DNA of 64,000 bases from Pelagibacteraceae bacterium AG-390-D18. Its GTDB lineage: Bacteria > Pseudomonadota > Alphaproteobacteria > Pelagibacterales > Pelagibacteraceae. The stretch is from the NCBI GenBank assembly GCA_003279715.1, contig QCGY01000002.1, positions 50,051 to 114,050 on the forward strand, in the 5' to 3' direction. Made by a program: the position numbers and the translations under genes. Below are positions 42,433 to 52,583 of the stretch, piece after piece. Within the stretch, counting starts at the first letter, position 1; every line of letters begins with the position of its first letter. The notes under the pieces are model-generated. The model saw only the letters and a list, made by a program, of their open reading frames with translations, had not been told where the DNA came from and searched no databases.

Positions 42433-43763
42433 TGACAAAAAAATATTTTGGAACCGATGGAATAAGAGGTGCTATTAATAGTAAGCATATTAATGGAGAT
42501 ATGTTTTTTAAGTTTGGATTAGCATCAGGAACATATTTTAAGTCTCAAAAAAAAAGAAAACAAACAGCTATTATAGCTAAAGATACAAGATTATCTGGTT
42601 ATACACTAGAACCTGCGCTTGTATCAGGATTGACCTCAGCTGGAATGCATGTTTATACATTTGGGCCTATGCCAACAAATGGTTTGGCTATGTTAACTAA
42701 AATAATGAGAGCAAATATGGGTATTATGATAACTGCTTCTCATAATCCTTATAATGATAACGGTTTAAAATTATTTGGTCCAGATGGAATGAAACTATCT
42801 GACAAAATTGAAAAAAAAATTGAAAAATTAATAGATAAGAAAATTTCAAAAAATCTTTCTAGTCCTGAAAAATTAGGTAGAGTAAAAAGATTAGAGAGTG
42901 GGACAAAAGAATATTTAAAAATAATAAAAAAAAATTTTCCAAAAGAATTTAATTTAAGAGGATTAAGAATAGTAATCGATTGTGCAAATGGTGCTGGTTA
43001 TAAAGCTGGACCAGAGTTGCTTAAGTCTTTAGGAGCAAAAGTAATTGCAATTGGTGTAAATCCAAATGGAGTAAATATTAATCAAAACTGTGGTTCTACA
43101 CATCCTAATAAGATTAAACTTGCAGTAAAGAAATACAAAGCCCATCTTGGTATTTCTCTAGATGGTGATGCTGATAGAATTATTATGAGTGATGAAGCAG
43201 GAGATATAATTGATGGAGATCAAATAATTGCAGCAATAGCCACAAGATGGAAAAATAAAAAAATGTTAAAAGGTGGAGTTATTGGAACTTTGATGTCTAA
43301 CTACGGCTTAGAAAAATTTTTTGAAGCAAATAAAATAAAATTTATTAGAGCAAATGTTGGAGATAGATATGTAAAAGAACAAATGCAAAAAAATAACTTT
43401 AATCTAGGTGGTGAACAATCTGGGCATATTATTTTGGGTAAATTTGCAACAACTGGAGATGGGTTGTTAGTTGCACTAGAAGTGTTATTTGCAATAAGAA
43501 AAGGAAAAAAAGCCAGTACTTTCTTCAATAAGTTTAAAAAAACTCCTCAAATTCTAAAAAATATCTTAGTTAAAGATAGATCAATAATTAAAAATTCAGA
43601 TGTAAAAAAATCTATTAAAAAAGCCGAAAAATTAATGAATGGTCATGGTAGAATACTAGTGAGAGCATCAGGCACAGAGTCAAAAATAAGAGTTATGGGT
43701 GAAAGTGAAAACAAAAAACTTTTAGAGAAGTGTTTAAATATTATTTTAACTAAAATAAAGTGA
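42432..43763 (+). CDS. glmM: Phosphoglucosamine mutase
   Basis: A 443-residue phosphohexomutase. FGTDGIRG (6-13) begins the protein, the active-site Ser103 lies in TASHNPYNDNG, the metal-binding loop is DGDADR, and the C-terminal phosphate loop has RASGTESKIRVM. It makes glucosamine-1-phosphate for UDP-GlcNAc, needed for peptidoglycan and probably for the island's glycans. It overlaps thiD by 4 bp (GTGA). Confidence 0.96.
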   Translation: MTKKYFGTDGIRGAINSKHINGDMFFKFGLASGTYFKSQKKRKQTAIIAKDTRLSGYTLEPALVSGLTSAGMHVYTFGPMPTNGLAMLTKIMRANMGIMITASHNPYNDNGLKLFGPDGMKLSDKIEKKIEKLIDKKISKNLSSPEKLGRVKRLESGTKEYLKIIKKNFPKEFNLRGLRIVIDCANGAGYKAGPELLKSLGAKVIAIGVNPNGVNINQNCGSTHPNKIKLAVKKYKAHLGISLDGDADRIIMSDEAGDIIDGDQIIAAIATRWKNKKMLKGGVIGTLMSNYGLEKFFEANKIKFIRANVGDRYVKEQMQKNNFNLGGEQSGHIILGKFATTGDGLLVALEVLFAIRKGKKASTFFNKFKKTPQILKNILVKDRSIIKNSDVKKSIKKAEKLMNGHGRILVRASGTESKIRVMGESENKKLLEKCLNIILTKIK

Positions 43764-44572
43764 AGCCTAAATCTAAAGTATTAATCATTGCAGGTTCTGA
43801 TTCATCAGGTGGGGCTGGAATACAGGCTGACATAAAAACTGTTACCGCACTTGGATCTTATGCAATGACTGCTATCACTGCTATTACAGCTCAAAATACA
43901 ACAGGAGTAAAATCAATTGTTTCAATACCACCAAAAGAAATTTCAAATCAAATTTTATTTACGGCTAAAGATATTAAGCCTGATGCAATAAAGATTGGCA
44001 TGTTACATTCCACTAAGGTTATACATTCAGTTATTAATTCTCTCAAAATTGTTAGATTAAATAAAATAGTTCTTGATCCTGTAATGGTAGCAAAAGGGGG
44101 GACAAAATTAATAGATGATAAGGCTATCAAATTATTAAAAAATAAGCTGGTAAAAAGAGCTACATTAATTACTCCCAATATCCCTGAAGCTGAAATATTA
44201 ACTAATATGAAAATCATAAGTAAAGAGGATATGATTTTTGCAGCTTACAAATTAATAGAAATTGGTGCAAATAATGTATTAATTAAAGGAGGACATCTAA
44301 ACTCCGAAACTGTTCAAGATATATTTGTTTCAAAATCTGAAATTAAAATTTTTAATAGTAAAAGATACAATACAAAAAATACCCATGGAACAGGTTGTAC
44401 TTTATCTAGCGCAATCACTACATTTTTGTCTTGTGGAAAACCTATAAAGAAATCTTGTGAGCTTGGTATTAAATATGTAAATTCTGGCATTAAATCTAAT
44501 CCTAAATATGGTAAAGGTCATGGTCCAATCAATCATCTTCATACAATTAATATAGAAAGAAAGTTTAGATAA
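43760..44572 (+). CDS. thiD: Hydroxymethylpyrimidine (phosphate) kinase
   Basis: A 270-residue ribokinase-fold protein. [18 protein letters not shown] (about 9-26) is the ThiD substrate-binding motif; DPVMVAKGG and [13 protein letters not shown] near the C terminus complete the site. It phosphorylates HMP twice on the way to thiamine. The start is GTG at 43760. Its stop shares a base with purA. It complements thiE at 24156. Confidence 0.94.
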   Translation: MKPKSKVLIIAGSDSSGGAGIQADIKTVTALGSYAMTAITAITAQNTTGVKSIVSIPPKEISNQILFTAKDIKPDAIKIGMLHSTKVIHSVINSLKIVRLNKIVLDPVMVAKGGTKLIDDKAIKLLKNKLVKRATLITPNIPEAEILTNMKIISKEDMIFAAYKLIEIGANNVLIKGGHLNSETVQDIFVSKSEIKIFNSKRYNTKNTHGTGCTLSSAITTFLSCGKPIKKSCELGIKYVNSGIKSNPKYGKGHGPINHLHTINIERKFR

Positions 44573-45864
44573 TGAAAAATATAGTTGTAGTAGGATCACA
44601 GTGGGGAGATGAAGGAAAAGGTAAAATCGTTGACTGGCTTTCTGAACAAGCAGATGTAGTAATTAGATTTCAAGGAGGGCATAACGCAGGTCATACACTA
44701 GTAATTGATGGTGTAACATATAAGTTAAGATTATTACCATCTGGAATTGTACGAAAAAATAAAATTTCAATTATTGGAAACGGAGTTGTTGTAGATCCAT
44801 GGGCATTACTAGAAGAAATTGAGGAAATAAAATCAAAAGGAGTTGATGTAAATATCAATAATTTTATTATTTCTGAAGCTGCAAATTTAATTTTACCATT
44901 TCATAGAGAAATGGATGAAATAAGAGAGGATGCAGCTGGAAAAGGAAAAATTGGAACAACTAGAAGAGGGATTGGCCCAGCGTACGAGGACAAAGTTGGA
45001 AGAAGATCTATTAGAGTAATGGACCTTAGATCTGAAAAAAATTTGGATCAAAGATTAGAGTCTGTTTTAGTTCATCATAATGCAATTAGAAAAGGCCTTG
45101 GAAAAAAAATTTTTGAAAAAGAGCAGTTAAAATCAGACTTATTAAAAATTGCACCTCTAATATTACAGTTTTCTCAACCAGTTTGGCTAAAGATTGATGA
45201 GTTTAAAAAACAAAAAAAGAAAATTCTTTTTGAAGGTGCTCAGGGAATTTTATTAGATGTGGATCATGGTACTTACCCTTTTGTAACATCCTCAAATACA
45301 GTTGCATCAAGTGCTGCAACAGGTACAGGGTGTGGTCCAAACTCAATTAATTATGTTTTGGGAATTACAAAAGCCTACACAACTAGAGTTGGAGAAGGTC
45401 CTTTTCCAACTGAATTAACTGATGATGTGGGAGAATTATTAGGAACAAGTGGAAAAGAGTTTGGCACTGTTACTAGTAGAAAAAGAAGATGCGGTTGGTT
45501 TGATGGTGTATTGGTAAGACAGACAATAAAAATTTCAGGCATCGATGGTATTGCACTTACTAAACTAGATGTTCTTGATGAATTAGATGAAATTAAAATG
45601 TGTGTTGAATATGAGCTTGATGGAAAAAAAATTGATTATTTACCTGCAGCAGTTGAAGATCAACTAAAAATAAAACCAATCTATAAAACCTTTCCTGGAT
45701 GGAAAATATCAACTAAAGGAATTAAAGATATAAGTGCTTTACCTGAAAATGCAAAAAAATATATTTATGCAGTAGAAGAATTTATAGAAACAAAAGTCTC
45801 TAGTGTTTCTACAAGTCCTGAGAGAGATGATACTATATTGATTGAAAATCCTTTTGATATTTAG
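44572..45864 (+). CDS. purA: Adenylosuccinate synthetase
   Basis: A 430-residue GTP-dependent enzyme of AMP synthesis. The P-loop-like [11 protein letters not shown] (8-18) and the sequence [13 protein letters not shown] follow one another, and [14 protein letters not shown] and [11 protein letters not shown] are present. The length is standard. It is the last gene of the + strand run; the converging radical-SAM gene ends 9 bp away, leaving no obvious terminator. Confidence 0.97.
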   Translation: MKNIVVVGSQWGDEGKGKIVDWLSEQADVVIRFQGGHNAGHTLVIDGVTYKLRLLPSGIVRKNKISIIGNGVVVDPWALLEEIEEIKSKGVDVNINNFIISEAANLILPFHREMDEIREDAAGKGKIGTTRRGIGPAYEDKVGRRSIRVMDLRSEKNLDQRLESVLVHHNAIRKGLGKKIFEKEQLKSDLLKIAPLILQFSQPVWLKIDEFKKQKKKILFEGAQGILLDVDHGTYPFVTSSNTVASSAATGTGCGPNSINYVLGITKAYTTRVGEGPFPTELTDDVGELLGTSGKEFGTVTSRKRRCGWFDGVLVRQTIKISGIDGIALTKLDVLDELDEIKMCVEYELDGKKIDYLPAAVEDQLKIKPIYKTFPGWKISTKGIKDISALPENAKKYIYAVEEFIETKVSSVSTSPERDDTILIENPFDI

Positions 45865-45872
45865 GTATAGTT

Positions 45873-46913
45873 TTAATTAAACTCTTTGTAGCAATTTTTA
45901 CAATAATCAGGAATTTTATTTTTTTTAATATTATCCCTGAATAATGAATATTTTTCAGAATTCCATATTTCATTAAATGAACTTTTCTTAATGTTTCCAA
46001 AAGAAACAACTTTCTCATCTCCTATAATGCAGCATGGAACAACGTCACCTGTTTTACTGATATATGAACTTTCCCATGGCCAAACACATTGTTTTTCAAA
46101 ACTCAATAAGTTTTCTTCAAAAATATTCACTTCCAAATTTTCTAAAGTACCTCTTTTTTTTATTTTTTCTATTTTCTTTTTAAGAGTGTCAATTTTAATT
46201 TTTTTATTTTTATTAATTTCATCCCATTCTTTTTTCCCCCATCCAGACAAATGAAACTGATAAGTTAATTTATCAAATCCTATATCTTTACAAAGTTCAA
46301 ATATTTCTTCAAATTCATTAACATTATCGTTTTGAACTACGCACCAAGCTGAAATTTCAGGTCTTATAAGGATTTTTTTGTAAGAATTTATTAAATTTTT
46401 ACAATTCGATACCACAGTTTCAAAGTTTGATTTAATTCTTATTTTTTCAAATACTTCGGCTGAAGCTCCATCAATACTTACTGTAATTCTTGATAAATTA
46501 GACCTTTTAAGCTTTGAAATATTTTTTTCATTTAATAAGCTTCCATTAGTTGTGATCTCAGAAACTATACTATATTTACTTGCATACTCTACCATATTAA
46601 AAAAATTATTATTAACCAATGGTTCCCCCATACCTTGTAGTTTGATTTTTAATAGTTGTTTATTATCTTCAATAACTTTTTGAAACATTTCATAATCCAA
46701 GTTTTTCGAAATGAAATTAGGAGAAGATACTTGACACATTGTACATCTGAAGTTGCAACCTGTTGTTGGTTCTATATCCATTGTTATGGGTAGATAATTT
46801 AATCTCAACGTCTTACTTTTTTTTGATAGATAAAACTTTATAAAATTAAAAATTTTAAAAAAAATTTTTTTTTTAGGAAACCAAATTAGATATTTATTTA
46901 TTCTGTAGTGCAT
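45873..46913 (-). CDS. Radical SAM/SPASM-domain protein of unknown substrate
   Basis: A 346-residue protein. The radical-SAM cluster motif CNFRCTMC supplies Cys53, Cys57 and Cys60. A C-terminal SPASM-like region has CVWPWESSYISKTGDVVPCC and ends in CKNC, which would bind auxiliary Fe-S clusters. The substrate is unknown: such proteins mature peptides or modify sugars, and no small precursor peptide gene is visible next door. It lies 77 bp downstream of rpoH on the same strand. Confidence 0.85.
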   Translation of the reverse strand: MHYRINKYLIWFPKKKIFFKIFNFIKFYLSKKSKTLRLNYLPITMDIEPTTGCNFRCTMCQVSSPNFISKNLDYEMFQKVIEDNKQLLKIKLQGMGEPLVNNNFFNMVEYASKYSIVSEITTNGSLLNEKNISKLKRSNLSRITVSIDGASAEVFEKIRIKSNFETVVSNCKNLINSYKKILIRPEISAWCVVQNDNVNEFEEIFELCKDIGFDKLTYQFHLSGWGKKEWDEINKNKKIKIDTLKKKIEKIKKRGTLENLEVNIFEENLLSFEKQCVWPWESSYISKTGDVVPCCIIGDEKVVSFGNIKKSSFNEIWNSEKYSLFRDNIKKNKIPDYCKNCYKEFN

Positions 46914-46990
46914 TTAATAAACATTTATATACTATAATTTAACTTAACAATATAAAGTTTAAATTTACATCAATTTTTTATTAATATTAA

Positions 46991-47884
46991 TTAATTTACA
47001 GGTAAAAGATTTCTAGATTTTGCCATTAGTAGCATTTGCTTTTGCAATTTCTCAAACGCTTTATTTTCTATTTGTCTTACTCTTTCTCTGCTAATCTTAT
47101 GTTTCTTGCTTAAATCTTCCAAAGTTGTTGGATTATCATTTAACCTTCTTGAGTATAAAATCTCTTTTTCTCTCTCATTTAAAACTTTTATAGAATTTTT
47201 TAATAAATCTTTTCTTTGCTCCATTTCTTCCTGGTGTGCAAATTTTAAATCATGGTCTAATTCTTTATCAACCAACCAATCTTGCCATTCATCCCCATCT
47301 TCACCAACTTGAGCATTTAATGAAAATTCTTTACCTGAAAGTCTTCTATTCATTGAAACAACTTCATTTTTACTAACATCTAATTTGTTTGCTATTTCAT
47401 TCACATGTTCATCTCTTAAGTCACCTTCTGTTTGTGGTGCTATTTGATTTTTTATTTTTTTAAGATTAAAAAATAATTTTTTTTGAGCTGTTGTAGTTCC
47501 TATTTTAACTAAACTCCAAGATCTTAATATATATTCTTGAATAGAAGCTTTAATCCACCACATAGCGTATGTTGCCAATCTGAAACCTTTTTCAGGTTCA
47601 AATTTTTTAACCGCTTGCATAAGACCAACATTGCCTTCAGAAATCATTTCATTTACAGGAAGTCCATACCCTTTATAACCCATTGCAATTTTAGCTACTA
47701 ATCTCAAATGACTTGTTACTAGTTTTTCAGCAGCTTTAATATTTCCAGTAGTTTTCCAATTTTTGGCTAACATGTATTCTTCTTCTGCAGCAAGCATTGG
47801 AAATTTTTTTATTTGTTCTAAATAAGCAGACAGCCCTCCTTCATTTGAAAGAGCGGGTACATTGCTATTAAAATTTGCGTTCAT
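46991..47884 (-). CDS. rpoH: Heat-shock sigma factor RpoH (sigma-32)
   Basis: A 297-residue sigma factor. Region 2 holds VTSHLRLVAKIAMGYKGYGL, region 2.4 ends in ATYAMWWIKASIQEYIL, the region between carries the RpoH box-like KLFFNLKKIKNQ, and region 4 has LSKKHKISRERVRQIENKAF. The QKKLFFNLKK segment is the RpoH hallmark that separates it from RpoD. I recall that SAR11 genomes have only RpoD and RpoH, which makes this a major switch. Confidence 0.94.
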   Translation of the reverse strand: MNANFNSNVPALSNEGGLSAYLEQIKKFPMLAAEEEYMLAKNWKTTGNIKAAEKLVTSHLRLVAKIAMGYKGYGLPVNEMISEGNVGLMQAVKKFEPEKGFRLATYAMWWIKASIQEYILRSWSLVKIGTTTAQKKLFFNLKKIKNQIAPQTEGDLRDEHVNEIANKLDVSKNEVVSMNRRLSGKEFSLNAQVGEDGDEWQDWLVDKELDHDLKFAHQEEMEQRKDLLKNSIKVLNEREKEILYSRRLNDNPTTLEDLSKKHKISRERVRQIENKAFEKLQKQMLLMAKSRNLLPVN

Positions 47885-47925
47885 GGCTGTATGTATTTAA
47901 TTAACTAAATTAAATTTTCAATGAT

Positions 47926-48906
47926 TTATTCGCTAGTATTTCTTAGCATTTTTAATAAATTATTTAGCTCTTGTGGCAAAATTGAGGAAAAAATCATTTT
48001 TCCTTTAGTTTTTGGATGAATAAATCCTAGGGTTTTTGCATGTAAAAATTGTCTATCTAGTTTAGAAATCAAGCGTTCTAATCCTGTATCAATATTTTTT
48101 AGCTTCTTATATTTTTTTTTGTATTTATCATCTCCAACAATGCTATTTCCCATATGTGTCATATGAACACGAATTTGATGAGTTCTTCCTGTTTCCAATT
48201 TACACTCAACTAAACTTAATGTTGGTGTTTTATCGTTTTCAAAAATTTCTATAGTCTTATAATTTGTAATTGCACGTTTACCTTTAGATTGACTAACTTC
48301 CATTAATTGTCTGTTCTTTGAGCTTCGAGTTATAAAAGTATCAATTTTACCTGAAGAAGGTCTTAGTTTACCCCAAATTAAAAGCTGATAAACTCTTGTG
48401 ATTATATGATCGCTAAATTGTTTTGATAAGTTTTCATGTGTTTTGTTATTTTTTGCAATAACAACTAAACCTGAAGTATTTTTATCTATTCTATGTATGA
48501 TGCCTGGTCTAAGTTCATCACCAATAGTTGATAGTGAGTTTTTATCATAATGCATTAAAGCATTAACAATTGTTTTATCATAATTTCCAGCACCTGGGTG
48601 CATAATAATACCTGCAGGCTTGTTAATTACTAGTAGGTCATTATCTTCATAAATTATTTCTAGTTTAAAGTTATAGGGTTTTAGTGAAGCCTTTTGAGGT
48701 TCAGGAATATTAAGGCTTAATTTATCTCCAGTAAAAATTTTTTTTGAGGGATTTTTAATAATTTCATCATTTAGCTTTAGTTTTTCGTTAAGGATTAAAT
48801 TTTTAATTCTAGTTCTGCTAATTAATTCTTCTCTCTTGTTAATTAATACATCGACTCTTAGATTATTTTCATTTTCTTCAACTATAAAATTAATGTTTTT
48901 TTCCAT
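47926..48906 (-). CDS. rluD: 23S rRNA pseudouridine synthase, RluD family
   Basis: A 326-residue protein with an N-terminal S4-like RNA-binding part (about 15-80) and a catalytic domain with VINKPAGIIMHPG and the active-site motif HRIDKNTSGLVVIAK, whose Asp is catalytic; RTHQIRVHMTHMG lies near the C terminus. RluD makes pseudouridines in helix 69 of 23S rRNA; RluC-type specificity cannot be excluded. It lies 41 bp upstream of rpoH. Confidence 0.9.
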   Translation of the reverse strand: MEKNINFIVEENENNLRVDVLINKREELISRTRIKNLILNEKLKLNDEIIKNPSKKIFTGDKLSLNIPEPQKASLKPYNFKLEIIYEDNDLLVINKPAGIIMHPGAGNYDKTIVNALMHYDKNSLSTIGDELRPGIIHRIDKNTSGLVVIAKNNKTHENLSKQFSDHIITRVYQLLIWGKLRPSSGKIDTFITRSSKNRQLMEVSQSKGKRAITNYKTIEIFENDKTPTLSLVECKLETGRTHQIRVHMTHMGNSIVGDDKYKKKYKKLKNIDTGLERLISKLDRQFLHAKTLGFIHPKTKGKMIFSSILPQELNNLLKMLRNTSE

Positions 48907-48929
48907 AAAATGTAATATTAATACTATAT

Positions 48930-49006
48930 GCGCTTGTAGCTCAACTGGATAGAGCGCCTGACTTCGGATCAGGAGGTTCTGGGTTCGACTCCTAGCAGGC
49001 GCACCA
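48930..49006 (+). tRNA. tRNA-Arg (TCG)
   Basis: A 77-nt cloverleaf on the + strand. GCGCTTG pairs with CAGGCGC in the acceptor stem, the anticodon loop CTTCGGA gives TCG, the T-loop is TTCGACT, and CCA is encoded. It sits alone between rluD and the ABC permease, both on the other strand. Confidence 0.97.
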
Positions 49007-49008
49007 AT

Positions 49009-49800
49009 TTATTCGCCTATATTGATTAAAGTTCCTTTATCTCTGGCTTTACCAAAAGAATAGTAAAATACGGATACCGCAGCAATTAGATATGCACCAT
49101 TAAAATAAAGGGCCTGAATGATATTTTCATAATTCACAGATTGATTAACCAAGATATTTCTTGTTTCCTCAAAAATATAAACTAACGGAAGAGCATAGGC
49201 TATAAGTTGAAAAATTTCTGGCAACGTTTCAACTGGGTAATATATGCATCCAAAGGGTGCAAGCAAAAACATAGTTGACCAGGCAATATTTTCAAAAGAA
49301 GGACCAAATCTTAACAATCCAGCAGAAACAAATAAACCCAAAGTAATTCCAAAAATATATAAACTTAAAAAAAGAAATGCTAGAGGTAAACCTAAATCTA
49401 ATAAAGAAATTCCAAATATAGGAGATGTTAATAATATTGCTGGAACTAACCCAATTAAAGCTCTAATCAAAGCAGTAAAAACAAGCGACACTATAATTTC
49501 ACTTATTTTCATTGGAGCAATAAATAAGTTAGTAAAATTTCTACTCCAAATTTCCTCTAAAAACAGCATATTAAATCCAATACTAGTTCTAAATAAAAAA
49601 TCATACAGTATTGCACAAGAAAGTATTACACCTACAGCACCATTATAGTAGGTGCTATGGTTTGCAAAAAAATTTGAAATAAAACCCCATAGGGTGATTT
49701 GAATAGACGGCCAATAAATCAAATCTAAAATTCTTGGAAACGATCTTGTAATTAAGTAAAAGTGCCTTAAAAAAAGACCATAAATTCTAGTTAAATTCAT
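49009..49800 (-). CDS. ABC-2 type transporter permease
   Basis: A 263-residue membrane protein with about six helices. The cytoplasmic amphipathic start RIYGLFLRHFYLITRSFPRI and the conserved LAPFGCIYYPVETLPE loop are those of ABC-2 permeases used by exporters of polysaccharide, drug or lipid. The substrate is not evident. The start overlaps the ATPase gene by 14 bp. Its stop ends 2 bp from the tRNA-Arg 3' end. Confidence 0.88.
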   Translation of the reverse strand: MNLTRIYGLFLRHFYLITRSFPRILDLIYWPSIQITLWGFISNFFANHSTYYNGAVGVILSCAILYDFLFRTSIGFNMLFLEEIWSRNFTNLFIAPMKISEIIVSLVFTALIRALIGLVPAILLTSPIFGISLLDLGLPLAFLFLSLYIFGITLGLFVSAGLLRFGPSFENIAWSTMFLLAPFGCIYYPVETLPEIFQLIAYALPLVYIFEETRNILVNQSVNYENIIQALYFNGAYLIAAVSVFYYSFGKARDKGTLINIGE

Positions 49801-50524
49801 TTTTATTTCTCACAAGTTCTAAAAAAACTTCCTCTAAATTTTTTCTACCATGCTTTCTAATCAAATGATCAGGGGTACCACTATCTACTATTGTCCCATC
49901 TTTCATCATTAAAACAGAGCTACATAGTCTCTTAACTTCATCCATATTATGTGAAGCGAGCAATACTGATATTTTATTTTCTTTTTTATAATTTTCTAAA
50001 AAAGTTCTAACAAAATCCCCTGTTTCTGGATCTAAAGATGCTGTAGGTTCATCAAGTAAAAGTACACTAGGATTATTAATTAATGCTTTTGCTAAACTCA
50101 CCCTATTTTTTTGTCCTGAAGAAAGTTCTCCAGTAACATTATCTAATAGTTTATTTAATCTTAATTCATTTGATAAATAATCAATTTGTTCATTTAAGTT
50201 ATGCACATTATATAATTTTCCATATACTACTAAATTTTGTCTAACTGTAAGTTTTTTTGGTAATTCTATATATGGAGAAATAAAATTCATTTTATGAAGA
50301 AGAGAAATCTTATTTTTTTCAATATCCATTCCATTAATTAAAACTGTTCCACTGGTTGGCTTTAACAAACCTAGCATCATCCCAATTGTAGTTGTTTTTC
50401 CACATCCATTTGGTCCCAACAAGCCAACAATTTCATTTTCATTAATTTTAAAATTAATATTGTTTACAGCCTGTTTAGACTTATAGCTTTTTGATAAATT
50501 AATTACTTGAATTGAATTTGACAT
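49787..50524 (-). CDS. ABC transporter ATP-binding protein
   Basis: A 245-residue ABC ATPase. Walker A is GPNGCGKT (about 37-44), the signature is LSSGQKNRVSLAKAL, Walker B is VLLLDEPTASLDP, and the switch His lies in SHNMDEV. It resembles the ATPases of ABC-2 exporters and pairs with the overlapping permease gene. Its start abuts the tsaC stop by one base. Confidence 0.93.
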   Translation of the reverse strand: MSNSIQVINLSKSYKSKQAVNNINFKINENEIVGLLGPNGCGKTTTIGMMLGLLKPTSGTVLINGMDIEKNKISLLHKMNFISPYIELPKKLTVRQNLVVYGKLYNVHNLNEQIDYLSNELRLNKLLDNVTGELSSGQKNRVSLAKALINNPSVLLLDEPTASLDPETGDFVRTFLENYKKENKISVLLASHNMDEVKRLCSSVLMMKDGTIVDSGTPDHLIRKHGRKNLEEVFLELVRNKNEFN

Positions 50525-51457
50525 TTAATATTTTGAGGCTCTGTTCAATCTATCATTTATTGTTTTACCAATGCCTTTGTTTTGAATTTTTTCAACTGCA
50601 ATCATTTTATAACCATCTTTTTTAATTTTTCTTAATAATGAGTATAGATTTCTGGCAGATTCTTTAAGATTATTTTTTTTACTTAAGTAGTAGTAATTTT
50701 TAGATTTAGTTCTTCTTCTTTTTATTAATACGAAGGCTTCATCTTTTTTTGGTTTTTTAACATTTGTTCTTAATGGAATACCAGGAGAGTAATGCAAGGG
50801 AAATTGTCCAGGTGCAATTTTCTTTTTTAAATTAGTTTTGATTAAAACTTTTTCTTTTAATATTTTTTCTATTTTTGAAATATCCAATCCTCCAAATCTA
50901 AGTACTGTTGGTTTACCTATAAGATTAACAATAGTGGACTCCAAACCAATCTGACATTTACCCCCATCTAAGACATATTTAATTCTTGATCGAAACTCGT
51001 CAATAACATCAGATGCTCTAACAGAGCTTAATCTAGTGGATATGTTTGCACTTGGAGCGGCTAAAGGATAGTCTAAACTTTTAAGTAGTTTTTTAAATAA
51101 TGGATGTTTTGGAAAACGAACTGCAAGGCTTTTTTGTTTATTGGTTACAAATTTAGAAATTTTGGAACCTTTTTTCAATTTCAAGACAAATGTAATTGGT
51201 CCTGGAGATAATTTATTATAAAGCTTGATAAAATTATCATTTACAACACAATCATCATTAAGTTTGTCTATATCTGAATAATGAACAATTAAAGGGTTGC
51301 TCATAGGTCTTTTTTTTAACTTGAATATCTGTTTTGCAGATAAATCTGAATAAGCATTCCCAGCTAATCCATATACTGTTTCAGTAGGAACAGCCACACA
51401 ATGATCTTTATCTAAATATTTTTTTGCTTTTTTGATATTTGATTGAATAGATTTCAT
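50525..51457 (-). CDS. tsaC: L-threonylcarbamoyladenylate synthase (TsaC/Sua5)
   Basis: A 310-residue Sua5-type protein. The YrdC domain has VPTETVYGLAGNAYS near the N terminus, KRPMSNPLIVH and APSANIS. A linker with APGQFPLHYSPGIPL leads to the C-terminal Sua5 domain. It makes threonylcarbamoyl-AMP for t6A37 of ANN-reading tRNAs. Its start lies 20 bp from the divergent xseB start, so the promoters may overlap coding sequence. Confidence 0.92.
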   Translation of the reverse strand: MKSIQSNIKKAKKYLDKDHCVAVPTETVYGLAGNAYSDLSAKQIFKLKKRPMSNPLIVHYSDIDKLNDDCVVNDNFIKLYNKLSPGPITFVLKLKKGSKISKFVTNKQKSLAVRFPKHPLFKKLLKSLDYPLAAPSANISTRLSSVRASDVIDEFRSRIKYVLDGGKCQIGLESTIVNLIGKPTVLRFGGLDISKIEKILKEKVLIKTNLKKKIAPGQFPLHYSPGIPLRTNVKKPKKDEAFVLIKRRRTKSKNYYYLSKKNNLKESARNLYSLLRKIKKDGYKMIAVEKIQNKGIGKTINDRLNRASKY

Positions 51458-51477
51458 GTATTAATAATTATTATTAT

Positions 51478-51714
51478 ATGAAAGATAAAAATTTACTACC
51501 TGATAATAATACAGGGTCACTTGAAGAGCTAACTGATCAAGCAAATCAAATAATTGAGTCTTTGGAAAATGAAAAAGACTTAAATAATTCTGTTGAAATC
51601 TATCAAGAATTATTGAGGTTAAACAATATTATTGAAAAAAAATTTCATAAAAGTTTTAGATCTATAGGTGAAGAAACTACTAAAAAAGTTAAAGAAATCA
51701 TTAAGAAAAAATGA
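51478..51714 (+). CDS. xseB: Exodeoxyribonuclease VII small subunit
   Basis: A 78-residue coiled-coil protein with SLEELTDQANQIIESLEN and SVEIYQELLRLNN, the XseB pattern. It forms the XseA4-XseB complex that degrades single-stranded DNA. The order xseB-ispA-dxs is common in proteobacteria; the stop overlaps ispA by 4 bp (ATGA). Confidence 0.88.
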   Translation: MKDKNLLPDNNTGSLEELTDQANQIIESLENEKDLNNSVEIYQELLRLNNIIEKKFHKSFRSIGEETTKKVKEIIKKK

Positions 51715-52583
51715 AAACTAAACTTAATAAGATTGCACAAGATACAAACAATTTTCTAAAGAAATTTATTAACAAGCAAAACAATTCTAAATTACTTCCA
51801 GCCATGAATTATGGCTTATTTCCTGGTGGAAAAAAAATTAGATCTAAAATTTTGATGGATATTGGTTCGTTACTAGCAATAGAATACAAAACATTAATTG
51901 CTATTGGCGCTGCTGTAGAATGTATTCATGCTTATTCACTAATTCATGATGATTTACCATGTATGGATAATGATAAAATTAGAAGAGGAAAACCATCTGC
52001 ACACATTAAGTTTGGAGAGTCTACAGCAGTCCTAGCTGGAAATTCATTACTTACAATGGCATTTGAAATTTTAGCAAGTCCTACTTTAAAAGTAAGTGAT
52101 AAAATTAAGATTAAGTTAATAAAGAAATTATCTGAATGTTCAGGTCATTTGGGTATAGCAGGTGGTCAATATTTAGATCTGAGTTATGAAAAAAAAAAGA
52201 TATCTAAAAATAAGATTATAGAAATGGAAATTAAAAAAACAGGAAAATTATTTAGTTTTTGCTGTGCTGCACCTGCTATTATTAAGAAAAAAAATAACAA
52301 AGAAATTAAATTTTTTGAAAATATTGGTTCTGATATAGGTTTATTATTTCAAATAGCTGATGATTTAATTGATTTTAAAGGTAGTTCTAAAATAGCTGGA
52401 AAAAAAACAGGAAAAGATCAAAAAAAAGGTAAAGCTACATTAATAAGTTTGTTAGGTTACATTAATGCAATTAAATATTGTGATAGAATTATTTTAAAAA
52501 CAAATAAAAATATAAAGAAATACGGTATAAATGCTAAATATATAAAAGAAACATTGAATTATATTTTGCATAGAGAGAAGTAA
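51711..52583 (+). CDS. ispA: Farnesyl/geranyl diphosphate synthase
   Basis: A 290-residue short-chain trans-prenyl synthase. The first Asp-rich motif is DDLPCMDND (the DDxxxxD type typical of bacterial FPP synthase), and the second is [18 protein letters not shown] marks the IPP site near residue 37. It makes the C15 primer for longer prenyl chains, such as the polyprenyl made by the synthase at 56244. Its last stop base starts dxs. Confidence 0.93.
   Translation: MKTKLNKIAQDTNNFLKKFINKQNNSKLLPAMNYGLFPGGKKIRSKILMDIGSLLAIEYKTLIAIGAAVECIHAYSLIHDDLPCMDNDKIRRGKPSAHIKFGESTAVLAGNSLLTMAFEILASPTLKVSDKIKIKLIKKLSECSGHLGIAGGQYLDLSYEKKKISKNKIIEMEIKKTGKLFSFCCAAPAIIKKKNNKEIKFFENIGSDIGLLFQIADDLIDFKGSSKIAGKKTGKDQKKGKATLISLLGYINAIKYCDRIILKTNKNIKKYGINAKYIKETLNYILHREK

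Noticed and set aside
49244-49648. 134-codon open frame antisense to the ABC permease gene
   Set aside because: It lies wholly within the permease gene, which has clear membrane and family features, and has no recognisable domain.
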